Positions 35,871 through 47,250 of a stretch of DNA of 64,000 bases are shown piece by piece. Positions within the stretch are counted from its first letter, which is position 1; the number at the start of each line of letters is the position of its first letter. The DNA lies in assembly GCF_036370855.1 (NCBI RefSeq), contig NC_088111.1, positions 24,835,501 through 24,899,500 on the forward strand. The letters are read 5' to 3'. Both the position numbers and the translations under genes were made by a program. The notes beneath the pieces were generated by a model. It did no database searches, was not told the DNA's origin, and was given only the letters and a program-made list of their open reading frames with translations. This stretch comes from Dromaius novaehollandiae. Lineage: Eukaryota > Chordata > Aves > Casuariiformes > Dromaiidae.

Positions 35871-36980
35871 GGGGAATGGTGGTCAAGTGAGCAGAGCTAC
35901 CGTAGAGGAAGGGAGAATTAGAGAGCGAGAGCGCAAAGTGTCCGAAGCGTAAAATGAAGCGATCGATTTCAGGAGGGCTCGATCGGTGCAACCCCCGGTT
36001 AGTTACCTGGCAATGGTATTTGGGGAAAGAGGAGGACAGTAGATAGAAGAAAGGTTAAAGCCTCGTGGAATTAAGGCTCCCTCTTGTCGGTTAGAGCAAT
36101 TAAGTCTCCCAACTTAGAGCAATTTTAGGAGGATTTAATTTCCTCCAGCAGCATTAACATGGCTTTGCCGGTATCAATAGACCGTGGTGGAAATTACTGG
36201 AAGGGAGTCGGGAATGGAGCTGGAATGAGGAACGCAACGCTGCTTCTGCTGAACTGGGAGAAGTGGCTGTAACACCTCGTGCCCTCAAATTCCCAGGACA
36301 AGGCAAGCCTTTTTCGGTAACGCTTTCCACACCTGCGGACTCTGTGGGAGCGCACCATTAGAAAGCGGCGGTAAGGGAAAGTTGGGTGCCAGTAGCCTGA
36401 TCCTTACATCCCCTTTGGGGCCGGAACAAAAATTCTCCGGCTGTGAGAAAGACTGTTCAGCAGCGATCTGGGCTGTAACCATCTTTGAGACTTTTACCCT
36501 TGATTGCACAGAGGCAATCCAATCTCCTCAGTTCCCTCTAAAGTAGGAACGTCGGGGAAATGAAGAGACAGCAGAGTGTCATCTATCCAAGTGGCACAGC
36601 GGGCGCTAACCTTAATGAGTAGGGCAGGGGTGGGGTTGCTGTGCAAGTGTTACAAGCAGTGGATCTTCTTGTACGTGTCTGAATGGATGGAGGGGCAGAG
36701 CATGATTGTGCCAAAAATGTGGATGCAGAAGGTTTCTGAAAGAATAATCTCTAGCGGCTACTGAGTTTAACTTCCCTTGCACGGCAAGCCCGACTCATCA
36801 TAGCTTCCAAACCAGGGGCTGAGGGAAGTGGTATTCGTGGCTCGCGTAGTCTCATTTACCTTGCTCATGTGCGTATTAGATCTGCTTTTGTGCTTACAGA
36901 CAACTTTGGATTCTTATGATTTTCTGCAGAGCTTTGATTTTTTCTTTCTTTCTTTCTTTGCTCTGTACTTTTGCAGGGCA

Positions 36981-37250
36981 ATGGATTTTACTCTGCCTCC
37001 ATCAACAGGCGCTGGCTGGCAAAGTCGTCATGTCCCAACGGAGACTCTTAGGCAGGACGGGAGGAGTTTGGATCTGCAGCCTGCCAGAAGAATGTTGCCC
37101 GGGGGGGGTTGCTTGAGCTATAGGCGCTGGTGCGTATGGCTCGTTCTGTCAGACGCGAAGAGGTTTTTTTTCGGTTGCAGAAATTTTAGCTTGGCTTTAC
37201 ACCTTACTACCCTAGCGGTAGTATTTTTTTGTATTTATAGATTGCGTTAA
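36981..37250 (+). other. Short frame conserved between arms (right copy)
   Basis: ATG at 36981 follows a T-rich tract and a cag acceptor ending at 36976. The frame runs 89 codons to TAA at 37248. The start is MDFTLPPSTG and the C-terminal half is hydrophobic (LTTLAVVFFCIY). The left-arm mirror is 18785-19039. It may be exonic but not necessarily coding; I recognise no family. Confidence 0.25.
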
Positions 37251-37719
37251 TCCTAGGCGTTTGGAACCTTGGGGAACAGCTGTATGCTTCTGTGAAGAGC
37301 TACAGGCTACCGCTGCCCTCAGACCTTTGTAAGTTGTCACATGTCAAGAGTGGCTGGGAGAATCCAAATGCCGGTGGAAAGGTTCTCTGCCTGGTCCTGA
37401 TGAGGAGCCTTCCGCCATAGGAAGGTTGGCCGCGTCCCTACTGGACTTGTGAGTAATAAGCCGCAATTCAGGGACCGGCAAAGGAGGGGGGGAATAGCGA
37501 CCGGTAGCCCGGTCACTATGGTGTTGCTGTTGCTAGCAGGGCCACGAGGTCTGTGTGAAGCCTCACCTGCCTGTTTGGAGCTCTGTTTTGGTCTGTTTAC
37601 CTGGAATAACCAGTGAGGTCTAAAATAGGAATTTTTGTGGCTAGATGGGTAAGCCGTGAGCCCACCTGTCTTTGCCTTGCTTTGCTGCTTAATGTCGTAA
37701 CGGCAACTTGGGACCGCAG

Positions 37720-37765
37720 AATAAAAACTGCTACAGCGCTTCAGGGAGGAGCTGCGTTTGCCCAG
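37720..37765 (+). other. Exon-like segment 1 of the right-arm-only block
   Basis: 46 bp after an acceptor 'gggaccgcag' and before GTTAGG, a weak donor. Read so that it ends at a codon boundary it encodes 15 residues (IKTATALQGGAAFAQ), in phase with the next segment. Alone it would not be convincing. Confidence 0.25.
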
Positions 37766-37874
37766 GTTAGGGAGCCATCATTAAAGCTTGGGGGGCGGGG
37801 TGGGGGGTGGGGGAGAGACGAGAGCTCTAAAACGAGAGTCTCCCCGTGACCTTGGTGGTTTGATTCATTTGCAG

Positions 37875-37958
37875 GATACTGTTCTGAGGGCCGGCAGCTC
37901 GAAGAGGAGCAGCTCAGCCCATTTTGTTGGTTTCGGTGATGCTGTTTTGAGGAAGCAT
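37875..37958 (+). other. Exon-like segment 2 (84 bp, phase 0)
   Basis: The acceptor is T-rich 'tgattcatttgcag' and the donor is AT|GTAAGT, full consensus after the junction. The 28 codons are open and include an SSSAHFVGFGDAVLRKH part. The length is a multiple of three and the frame agrees with segments 1 and 3. No known family was recognised. Confidence 0.35.
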
Positions 37959-38181
37959 GTAAGTACAGAAGGGGTCTGGAAGGGTTTTTCAAACAAGATG
38001 GGAAAGAGCAAGGAAGAATTGAGGGTGCGGAAAAACTAGGTGCCACGCGTACTGAAGTTGTTAAGGGCATTTGAGGTTAAGCGTCTGAAAGGGGCTAACG
38101 TGCATGGAATAGTAAAATACCGTGACCGAACGCAGGGTTCCTCCCTGGCCTGGGCCTGTGCGCGCGCCCTTGCTCTTGCAG

Positions 38182-38276
38182 ACGCAGACGCCCTGGAGCC
38201 ACAAGGAAACGGGCAAGCAGGCCCACGAGCGGGCTTTGGGCACAGTGGCGTGCAGCGAGCTCTGTGTGCTCGGCAG
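38182..38276 (+). other. Exon-like segment 3 (95 bp)
   Basis: A pyrimidine-rich acceptor (cgcccttgctcttgcag) and the donor GGCAG|GTGAGT, both near consensus. Following on in phase from segment 2 it gives 31 open codons and two leftover bases. A further acceptor at the end of the pyrimidine tract (ccgtgtccag, ending about 39161) would add a short frame ending in a stop. The function is unknown. Confidence 0.35.
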
Positions 38277-38324
38277 GTGAGTGGGGTTGGAGCGTGGCGA
38301 GGGCTGTTGTGGGCTGTCTGGATC

Positions 38325-39165
38325 CATCCGGTTCCGCTCCCTGTCCCTCTGTCCAGCGCTCCATCTTTTCCTTTCTTTCCCCGTGGCTCCGTCCGGTGCC
38401 CCATCCCTTTATTTAGCCACTCCTTCCTCTGCCCGGCTCCCCATCCCGCTTTTACTCTTTCCATCCTTCTGTCGATATCTCCATCCCTCTAACTGGCTGT
38501 CTATCGCTCTATCCAGCTCTTCATCGTCCTCTTTTTCTCCCTATCCCACTACCTGCCCGCTCTCCTTTTGTCCTGCTCCTCGTCCTTCTGCCGCTCTTGT
38601 CTGTCTCTCCATACTTCTCTTTGCCTTCCCAGCCCTCTGTCCGCCCCTCCAGCCTTCTCTTTCTATTTCCATCCCTCTGTTCAGCTCCTAAACCCATCTA
38701 TTTGCCTCCCTCTCCCTCTTTTCCCCTGTTCTATCCCATCTCTCTATCTGAATTCCCTTCCCTCTTTTTCTCTCTCCACCTTTCTGGCCAGCTCTTCATC
38801 ATTCCCATTCTCTTCCCATCGCTCCGACCGGCTCCCTGTCGCTCTTTTCTCATCCCCATTCCTCTGCCTGGTTCTCCCCCCTTCTCTTTTGCTTCCTGTC
38901 CCTCTGCCCACCTCCCCTTCCCTCCTCGCCCCTCTCTATTCTTCTGCCCACCTCCCCTTCCCTCTTTTTCTTTCTTCTGCTCCCCGGTCCTCTGTGCAGC
39001 CCTCCCTCCATCTGTGTGGCCCTCTCTCCCTCTCTTTCTATTCCTTTGTCCAGTACCCTGACCCTGGGGCCAGGTCTCTATCCTTCTCTTTCTTTCTCCA
39101 TCCCTCTGCCAAGCTCTCTACCCCTCTTTTCTCCTGTTCTGCTCCCTGTCCCCGTGTCCAGCTGG
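38325..39165. repeat. Pyrimidine-rich minisatellite
   Basis: About 840 bp almost purely C/T on the plus strand, built from variants of a 'ccatccctctgtccagctcc' type word with a spacing near 30-40 bp. It lies only in the right arm. The frame 38568-39356 is a by-product. If the flanking exon-like segments are real, this would be an intron with an exceptionally long polypyrimidine tract. Confidence 0.85.
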
Positions 39166-41587
39166 AGGTCTGTCATTGCTGTGTGTTTTGGCTGGTGCGG
39201 CGGGTGTTGAGAGGCAGTTGGTGCTCAGCAGAGCTGGTGATCAGCAGCGCCCAGAGGGTGCCATCGATCGGCCATGTTTGGGTCACGTCAGACACCTCCG
39301 CAGTGACTCTGCCTGCGGAGGTGCGGGGCTGCGGGTGTGCAGTGGGGGAGCACTAGTGGGCTAGAGATGCCATGGGGTATGTAGTCAACAGCGAAGAGGC
39401 TCCTGAGAAAGGTGTCGCAGAGGCAGAGAGCAGCAGAGGCTCCGAGTCCTCGGGCGTTAGGACAGGCGCTCACGGTAGGGCGGTCTGGAGCTGCTGCTGT
39501 CGTCTGTCCTACTCGTCAGCGCGGTCTGCAGTTACGGCCTCTTGTCTGCCCGCGCGCAGCCAGGGCTGCTGCACGGTGCAGCTTGACTCGTGATCGTGAC
39601 GCTGGCATCGAGCCCACTTTTCTGTCAGGTCTGCCTTTATGCAAACTGGTGTCTTCCCTACGTCTACAGCTCAACCCGTGTCATTGATTTAGTGCTTCCT
39701 CAGGGGCCATGCTGTGCTGTCAACACCTCCGCCCCCCTCTCCACTGTCGCTTCCTGATGAAGGATGCTTTGAGTTTATCTTAGTAAATGCAGTCGTTTAC
39801 GTAGCTTCTGGCTCGTTTCTTTCCTTGGAACTCCTTGCTCTTTGTTGTTCTGGTCCCTCCAAACAATTTCTGCTTCTAGTATTATTAATGCTGGGCTGTA
39901 AACCTTCCAGAGCTTCCTCCTTTGAAGTCCAGGAGTTCAAGGGGTTCCAGTATTGTTTGTACTTTGAGAGTAAAGGTCTTTCACAACTGATGTCTTAAGT
40001 ACGCAACTGTCTTACCTGGGATTTTTGTTTTCGCAAGTTACAGTTTCTTTCAGGAGCCAGCTACAACAGTAACTTTGCTGTAGCAGAGAAATGGGGTTAC
40101 GTGTGTACGAGCAACAGCGCCAGAGTACACAGCAAAACCATAGTCTACGGTGCCGGTAGCACGAGTCGGTTTCCCATCAGCTCCATCTCTCCGGAGTTTG
40201 GAGTTTTTGGAGGCCTTAGTTTTATCCTGCCTTGGCTGGACAGTGCTTTCTGAGAGTGTCTGTCAGAGGCAGAGTTTCCCTGCAGAGGACCATCTAGCGA
40301 AGGCTGGAGGTGGCCGGGTGCCTGAGCGAGCCTGCCTGTCCGTGAGAGCCGCTCTGACATCTTTGCGATGAAATGGTGCCAGAGAGGGTGACAGAAGCAG
40401 CACGGGAGGGTTGGTCACAACTGTGGGAACAATCATGGGCCTTGGACTAGGGAAGCAGTTCTAGCAGGAGGGCCGTGCAGTTGCTCGGCCTCTCAGTAAC
40501 CGCTGTGGCCTCTTTGCAGGTGCCGAAGCCCAGTTGGGCAGTCGAAGGAGCCTCGTCGCAGCTGGGAGCTCTGCGGAGATGCGCAGCCGGCTGTGGAGGA
40601 TGAGCTCTGACTTGCAGCGTGGACACAGCTAAGTCTTGGGCTGCATCATACGTGAGCGGGGCTGGGAGGTGCAAGGTGGTTGTCCCCTAGGTGGTTACTG
40701 GTGTCTCTGGCTGTGGATGTTTGCCCACGGAGCTGAGAGGACCAAACATACTAATTGCCTGACCCGGAGATGAATTAGTGCTTGCAGGCTTTCAGGTAGG
40801 TCCAGTGCAAGTGCAGCTTAGTGCAGTCCCGTGGAATGACGCTTGCACGTGCTCACATTTGAATGGTGGCTAAAACCAAGCCTCTAAACAGCAACTGTAA
40901 CGTGATTCTGGTGCGTGTCTTCCTGTTCTGCTGTACTTCTAAAGGAAGGGAAAACTTCCTAAGCCGTGGGCAAAACTCCTTCACTTCTCTTGACTGTTTC
41001 CAGGCTCTGGAAAGAGCTTTGGGTGCTCTGATGCTTGTTGCTTAAAGCTGAGGGTTTGGAATTTTTCACTTAAGGTTTATTGTTTAGTTTGTTGTTGAGG
41101 GTCTCTCACTCTGGAGTTACAGTTTATTCCTTTCTTTTGTGGGGCTCAGTCTTTATCAGTCAGCGTTTACAGTTTGCTCATGTAGTGATCAGGGCGCAGG
41201 ATTAAAAATCCAACCTCATCCATAAATTTTAAAGCCTCAGCAACCACTGGGGTTCCAAGACTTGCAGTTTGTCACTTAGCGTTCAGGGCTTATGACTTGC
41301 TGAGAAATGAGAGGGGCTAAATCCTTAGATAATAAACTGTAAGCCCTGAAGCCTAAGCGCCAGGCTGCAAACCCCTGTATGGGGTTTGTAACGTTCCCCT
41401 GTACCCAGCGTTCAGCTCTGTGCACTGACCTGAGTTCTGGATTTGATATGGCGCAGGCCCATCACACTGAGACTGGCAATGTGACAGGTGAGCTGAGAGC
41501 TGTGGAAGTGTCTTGCAGGGCTCTAGTCTGGGGTAGGGCAGAAGTGCAGACAGGTGGGATCAGGCATTTTCCTCTCATCTCTGAGAT

Positions 41588-42221
41588 TGTTAAAGAATAG
41601 TGAACTGGAACTGTCTAGAAATAGCTGCTTAGCACAACTTATATAAAACTTCCTTAGCATGAGTAGCTAAATTTGCTGAAGCCTTAGGCCACACTTGGGA
41701 AAAGTAATAAACCTTTACCTAGTTTAGTTAAAAAATAGTGCCTCAGAGCTTGTTCAGGCTGGGAAAATAAGGAAGCCACACGCAGTCTGCGTTCCTGTGT
41801 CACCCACTCTGAAAGGGAAGACGTCAAAACAATTGAAAAATAAGACCTTGGGAGACAACCGCCAGACCCAACAAAAACAGAGGTACAACCTTCATCAGAG
41901 ACCGCAAAAAACAAGAATAAGGAGAAAAACAGCTTGCCTCAGAATGACGATGAGACCCAATGAGGAGCAGGAGACCCCAGACCAAAAAATTGCTATTGGT
42001 CTAACTACCACATGAGGGGCGGGAAATGTAAGTTGAAAAAACTATAATTGCCCAGGATTTGTTTACGTTAGGGTCCCTCTTTGGAGGCACCCAGCTCAAG
42101 CTGTAATTACGGCATGCGTGTGATTACAATTTAATTTGTTTTGATTTGGCTCTGAACTTTACTTGCGGGAACCTAGGGTCGAGCGCTGTTATGGTGGCCG
42201 ACAAGCCTAATTTCCATAACA
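41588..42221. mobile_element. Solo LTR of an endogenous retrovirus, right arm only
   Basis: A 634-bp segment starts tgttaaag and ends ccataaca, so the ends form the TG...CA inverted repeat of a retroviral LTR (TGTTA/TAACA). It is flanked by a perfect 5-bp duplication, gagat (41583-41587 and 42222-42226). The left arm has the unoccupied site near 17155 with a single gagat, and the coordinate offset between arms changes by exactly 639 bp (634+5) here. No internal viral genes remain, as expected after recombination between two LTRs. A 5-bp duplication fits several retroviral classes, so the class is open. Confidence 0.9.
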
Positions 42222-42441
42222 GAGATGAATCCTAGCCCTGAAGGAAAAAGCAGAGGAGTAGGCTGTCGGCTACTCAGACACCTGCCACGTCAAGGGCAGC
42301 GGCAGAAGCTGACCCTTCCCCGACGGACGGATGGACGCTGGTGTGGTGATGACTCTTCAGGCATCGCAGGTAAGGGGAAGCATGCTGACACTGAGCTCCA
42401 TGGCGGACTCGCTTCCAGCTGTTGTTTCTGCGCAGTAAAGC

Positions 42442-42460
42442 AATAAACAGTTGCTTTATT
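42442..42460. promoter_or_regulatory. Back-to-back polyadenylation-type signals, right arm
   Basis: AATAAA at 42442-42447 on plus and TTTATT at 42455-42460 (AATAAA on minus), mirroring 16915-16933. Conservation between arms at this point is high overall, so it is not independent proof of use. Confidence 0.3.
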
Positions 42461-43509
42461 CTTTGCACTCATCTCTGTGGTTCCTGCTGTCGGTTTGCCT
42501 GAAGATGATGCCCAGGGGAGGAGGTTACACATTGTGTCTGGGGCTGGGAGCTGGTCCCCGAGTACTTTGGAGTGCCTGCGCTTCCCAGGGAACCCAGTGC
42601 TGTTCCCAGAGCTGTGGGGAATTTCCCTTGCGTTGCCTGGGCTCTTGGGGGTGTTTCCCATCATTGTGGGGGCAGCCAGGGCCCCTGCAGGGCTATGTGA
42701 GGTCCCCAGACTGCTTCTGGATTTGCTTTCATCGCTCCCCAGTGTCCCTTGTGGGTCTGGGGCCAGGGCCTGCGTGCCAGGAGTAGGGAGATAGAGTTTC
42801 CATGGGGATGGAGGGAGCCTGCAGGCACCATCCTGTCAGCTGCACTGAGCCCTGTGACATGCCTTATGACCCCTCTGGTGTGCCCCAACACCCTTCATTT
42901 GTATTTTGCTTTGCCTCAGAGCCCTGCATTTGCCCTCTGATGCCCTCAGGACCCCTCAATTCACATTTTGGGTTGCCCCCAAGGCCTCTGCGTGCCTTTT
43001 GGTGGGCCCTGTGGTTGTTTTGCAGCATGCCACAAAGTTCTCTGTTTAGCTTTCTCTCCTGTCCCAGAGTTTTCTGGGTGCTTCTTGGTGGTGCCCCCAG
43101 AGTCACTCTGTTTGTCATTGCCTTTTTCTACTTTTGTTGCACCCAGAGCTCTCCATTTGTTCTCTTGTCCTCTGCATACTCCCCTTTCCTCTCTCTACAC
43201 TCCAGGACTCTCCCTTCAGCTTTCAGCAAGCTGCTCTCAGGAGTGAGGGTGCCTCTGCTGCCCTGGTAGCCCCACCTGTCCCTGATGGGGCTGATGGCCA
43301 TTCCCTCTCCCCAGTTCCTGATGAGCTGCAGCTGTGGACCCTGGGGCTGGGATGAATGCCAGGTGGAGCTGGGTGACAGGACAGGCCCCAGGTGGGGCCC
43401 TGTGGCTGGGACAGGTGGGACAAGCCCCAGGTGGGGCTGATTGCAAGGGTGGGCACACACCAGGGCTGGGGCTGCATTTGGAGGAAGCTTGTCCTGGGGC
43501 TGGTTCCAG

Positions 43510-43572
43510 ATGATGGAGCTGCTGCTGAGCACTGCTGGCTGGGACCGGCACGGCAGCTGTCCCGTGGAGAAG
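43510..43572 (+). other. 63-bp exon-like unit, right arm
   Basis: Mirror of the left-arm units at 15172 and 15796: the ccag acceptor, 21 open codons beginning ATGATGGAG, and the AAG|GTGAGT donor are all intact. This is the single copy in the right arm. The family is unknown, and a leader-like hydrophobic run (MELLL) is too short to call a signal peptide. Confidence 0.4.
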
Positions 43573-44220
43573 GTGAGTGGGGCCAGGGGAGGCGTGCTCC
43601 AAGCTGTGGGTCCCACGTGTGCTGGAGGTCCGGGTGGATGGGAGCATCCCAGGCAGCGCAATGCAACCGGGGTGCACCGGGGCCAGGGATGGTGGTGTAC
43701 TGGGGCCGTGGGGGCCGAGGACGTGGTGGGGAAGAGGGGTGCACTGGGACCATGGAGGCGGGGGGAGGTGGTGGTGGCATGGGTGGGGGGGGAAGTAAGG
43801 GGGTGCGTTGGGGTTCGGGTGGGGAGGAAGGAGGTGCGGTGGGTCTGCAGTGGTGCTGGGGGGGAAGAAGGAGGGTGCGCCAGGACGGGGGAGGGGGGAA
43901 GGCAGGCGGTCCACTGGGGCTGTGGTGTGGTTTATTGCGCGGTCGGAGGAGTGCAGGGGGGTGTCCTATGTCTGCTCGGGACGTGTTGGGGAGCGGAAGG
44001 AGGGATCACAGGGGAAGCCCCAAGGAGCGTCGTGGGGTGGCAGGGGCAACGTCAGAGTTGACCCAGAGCTGGCCGCGGCGGTGTCGGGGGAGCCCTGGGC
44101 CGGTGCTGGGGATCGCGGGGTCGCGCTCGGGGCTCTGCGGTGGTTTCCAGGGAGACAGGGCGGGAAGGGGAACGGGGGCGGGACGGAAAGGAACGGAATC
44201 TCCAGAGGGTCAAAACTCAC

Positions 44221-44726
44221 CTAGCGCTGCGGGCGGGGGGGGCAGTGCCGCTGGAATGCCGGGAGCGGTAGTCTTCCGGCACTGGGCTTCCGGGAGGCCA
44301 TTTTTGTTTGCACGGCATGCCAGGAGATGTAGTCTTCCCGTATTGGGCTTCTGGGAGACTATGCTGTGCCTCTCGAGGTGGCCGGAGGGGCAGTTCTCTG
44401 CCAGCGGGGCTCCCACCAGCCGGCCGCGTCGTGCTCTGTGGCAGGCCAGGAGTTGCACCTCCAGGTGCCGGTGCCTTCTCAGCCCTGCAGCAGTGGCCCG
44501 CTGGGTCTTTTCCTTATTGGACATGTGCTGCTCACACAAGAGTCCCTGTAGGTCATTGGGGACAGTGGAATTTCCCTGTTTTTCCCTGGTACAGGGCAGG
44601 AAGCATTTTCCATCTCTGGTGTGACCAGGCAGGCTTGTCCCCAGGGGCTGGGGCTGTCCCTCTGGGAAACGGGGAGGGCAGGGAGAGTAGGAGGGGCAGT
44701 GCGGGCTCCTGGGAGTTGTAGCTTTG
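44221..44726 (-). promoter_or_regulatory. Promoter-like block with ZNF143/ETS-type sites (right arm)
   Basis: Reverse complement of 13815-14320 with almost no differences. The SBS-like sites, the GGAAG (ETS-like) motif, the doubled ~60-bp unit and the gctag|gtgagt donor (44221/44220 on minus) are all kept. If active, it would transcribe toward the spacer on the minus strand, mirror-symmetric with the left copy. Confidence 0.55.
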
Positions 44727-45619
44727 CTCAGGATTGGGGCCAATTAGGCAGCAGCCATGAGGAGCAGCAGTGCTGGGAGGGCACAGTGCAGAGCTGTCCT
44801 GCTGTGCAGCACAAGGGAAAGTCCTCAGGGAAATGTGAACAGCACTGTTTCTGTCCAAGGATCCTAAAACAGCCTGAGAGACCCTGGAACAGCCACCCTA
44901 CAGCAGTACCGGGGACACCATGCCTCTTAAAGGCACTGCATTCAGCTGCCTTTAACTGTGTGGAAAGAGCCTGCAGGAGACCTGGCCACAGGTACAGAGA
45001 ATCCCCAGTTGCCTGGATCTATATCTCTTTTCTTTACAAAGATGTCATCTCTTTGATGCCTTGCTGCTGCTTCCATCTTGCTTGGTGCCCAAGTCTACTA
45101 CGTTCAGATCCACTTTTCTTGCTGCCCTCTGCTCTGTCTGAGCTGCTTGCCAGATCAAAAGGTGTGTGCAGCAAAGAACTAGGCCAAGGTCTCTGCTGCT
45201 GCTTGCTATAGGACAAATGGGGATGAATTGGTGACAGGACAGGAAAGTATCTGTGGATGAGAAACGGCTGCTTTAGAGGTCTAAGATGCAGGGGCAACTG
45301 AGAGGAGTGAAAGGAGCAGGGGAAAATGGTGATGAGGAAGGTGTGCTGTTAGGGGCAGTACAGTGCAGAAGAAGGAAAAAATTGTTCCTACCATGAAATA
45401 AAAACTGACCTTAAGAGAGACTTGTTTTTTGCTCTTCAGGTTATGAGTATGCATGACTTCCTGAGAACTGTTCTGAGCATGCAGTGTTGCAGGTCACGAC
45501 TGCCTGGGCAGCAATCCTCAACTTGTCTGCCAAGGCTACACAACAGCTCACAGCTGCCTGTGCAATGAAAGCAAAGGCCAGCTTCTCAGAGGGAAGAGGC
45601 AGGCTCCAAGCAGGAAGAT

Positions 45620-46500
45620 TATGGCAGGTGAGCTAATGCCCCAGAACCTTCAGTTTTCCCCTGTGTCCCCTCAGGACTCCCCCATTTGCTCCCTAGTTCC
45701 CTCAGGACCAATCCATTTGCTTTTAGGTGTGCTCCAAGGCACTCCATTTGTTCTCTTGTCCCTTCAAAAATCTTTGCTTCTTTCTAGTTCCTGTGAGATT
45801 ACTCTGCCGTTTGGTGTCTGTAGGCCCTCTGGTAGCATCAAGACTCCTATGTTTGTCCTCTTGTCCTATTAAGTCCCCCCTCTTTTCCCTCTAGTCTCCT
45901 CAAAACCTCTCCGTTTCCTATTGGTGCATCTCAGAGCCTTTGCTTTTCCCTCTAGTCCTCTCAGGATGCCTGTTTGCCCTCTGAGCCCGTTAAGGTCCAT
46001 CCCACTGCCCTTTAGCCCCATCAGAACCCCTCTGAGTGCCACACACTCCCCTCAGGATGACTTGGGGGTACCCCAGCATCTGATACATTCATTGCACCCT
46101 TTCAGTGTGCCCTACAGCCCTTCTTTTCCATTGGTTGCACTGTAGAATCCTCTCTCTGCCCTATCCCTACGACCATTCCATGTGCCCTCTATCCCATCAG
46201 ATCCCCTTTCCTTCCGCTCCTCTATCTTCCTTTGTTGTGCCTCACATACCTCCATGTGTCCTCTAGTCGGCTCAAAATAGATTCCCTTCTGCCCCTCAGA
46301 GCACCTCCCAAGGTCTTCCTTGTTACCCAGGTCTTGTATTTTGGCTGTCTAGGCCCCTTAGAAGCCCTCTGCTCTGCTCAGAACCCACCCTGGGGTGCTT
46401 GTACTGCCCCAGAGCTGTCCTCTGGCCCCTCAGCCCCCTTAGGGAACAGCTAGTCTCCTCAGAAACCTTCCAGATTGCTTCCTGGTTGGCCATAGTCAGG
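45620..46500. repeat. Degenerate short-unit tandem repeat, right arm
   Basis: Mirror of 12300-12960 and onward: recurring 'ccctctagt.c.ctcagga.c.c' and 'tttgccctct' words at irregular spacing. No gene seen. Confidence 0.75.
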
Positions 46501-47250
46501 TTTCTGGCCATCTAGTACCCTTCGGACTCCTGGCCTGCTCAGAACAACTCTTCTGGGGTGCTTGCTGTGCCTCAGAGCTCTCTTCTGGCCCCCCAGACCC
46601 CTTAGGCACCATCTAGTCTCCTTGCAACCCCTCCAGATTTCTTCCTGCTTCCCCAGAGCCATTTCTTGACCATGCAGACACCTTAGCACCCCTCTAGTGC
46701 ACTCTGGACCACTCTTTTCCACAGAATTGGGCCACCCAGCTCTCTTCTGCCCCCCCCCCCCCCCCCCAGTCCCTTAGACACCCTCTGGTCTTCTCGCAAT
46801 CCCTCCAGATTTCCTCCTGCTTCCCTAGAGGCATTTCTTGACCGTATAGACGCCTTAGCACCCCTCTAGTGTGCTCTGGACCCCTCTTTCCCACAGAATG
46901 GCCCCCCCCAGCTGTCTTCTGCCCGCCCCCCCCCCGACCCCTTAGACACCCTCTAGTCTCCTTGGAACCCCTCATTTCTTCCTTGTTCCCCAGAGTGTTA
47001 TTTTGCCCACACAAACCACTCAGAAGCCCTCTGGTGTGCTCTGGACTACTTTTTCAGCTTTCCTTGTTTCCCAGAGCTGTCTTCTATCCCCGTTAGGAAT
47101 CGTCTGGTTTCTTTGCAACTTCTCCAAATTTCTTTCTTCTTTCCCAGAGTCATTTGTTGGCCTCGTAGACCCCTTAGCAGTCCTCTAGTGCACTCTGGAC
47201 TACTCTATCAGCCTTCTTTGTGCCCCAGAGCTGTGTTTTGGACATCTAGA
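46500..47250. repeat. 160-bp tandem array, right arm
   Basis: Reverse-complement units of the left array: 'ctctagtgcactctgga' recurs near 46692, 46865 (as ctctagtgtgctctgga) and 47184, with 'cccagagccatttcttg' words between. A C-run of about 17 bases lies at 46751-46767. Copy number differs from the left arm, so exact pairing of units is not possible. Confidence 0.85.

Larger units (their letters stand above)
37320..40020 (+). other. 2.7-kb block present only in the right arm
   Basis: Homology with the left arm is continuous up to 'gctgccctcaga' (about 37323) and again from 'gggatttttg' (about 40018). The left arm joins the two directly near 18695-18710. The block contains three exon-like segments with compatible frames (37720-38276) and a long pyrimidine repeat (38325-39165). 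I see no terminal repeats or target duplication, so deletion from the left arm is as likely as insertion in the right. Confidence 0.8.

Noticed and set aside
38568-39356. 262-codon Ser/Leu/Pro-rich frame
   Set aside because: It is the translation of the pyrimidine repeat; two other plus frames there are also open.
43392-44624. 410-codon plus-strand frame in the right arm
   Set aside because: It is largely the antisense of the promoter-like block and Pro-rich region, has a Gly/Arg-rich low-complexity product, and exists because stop codons are rare at this base composition.
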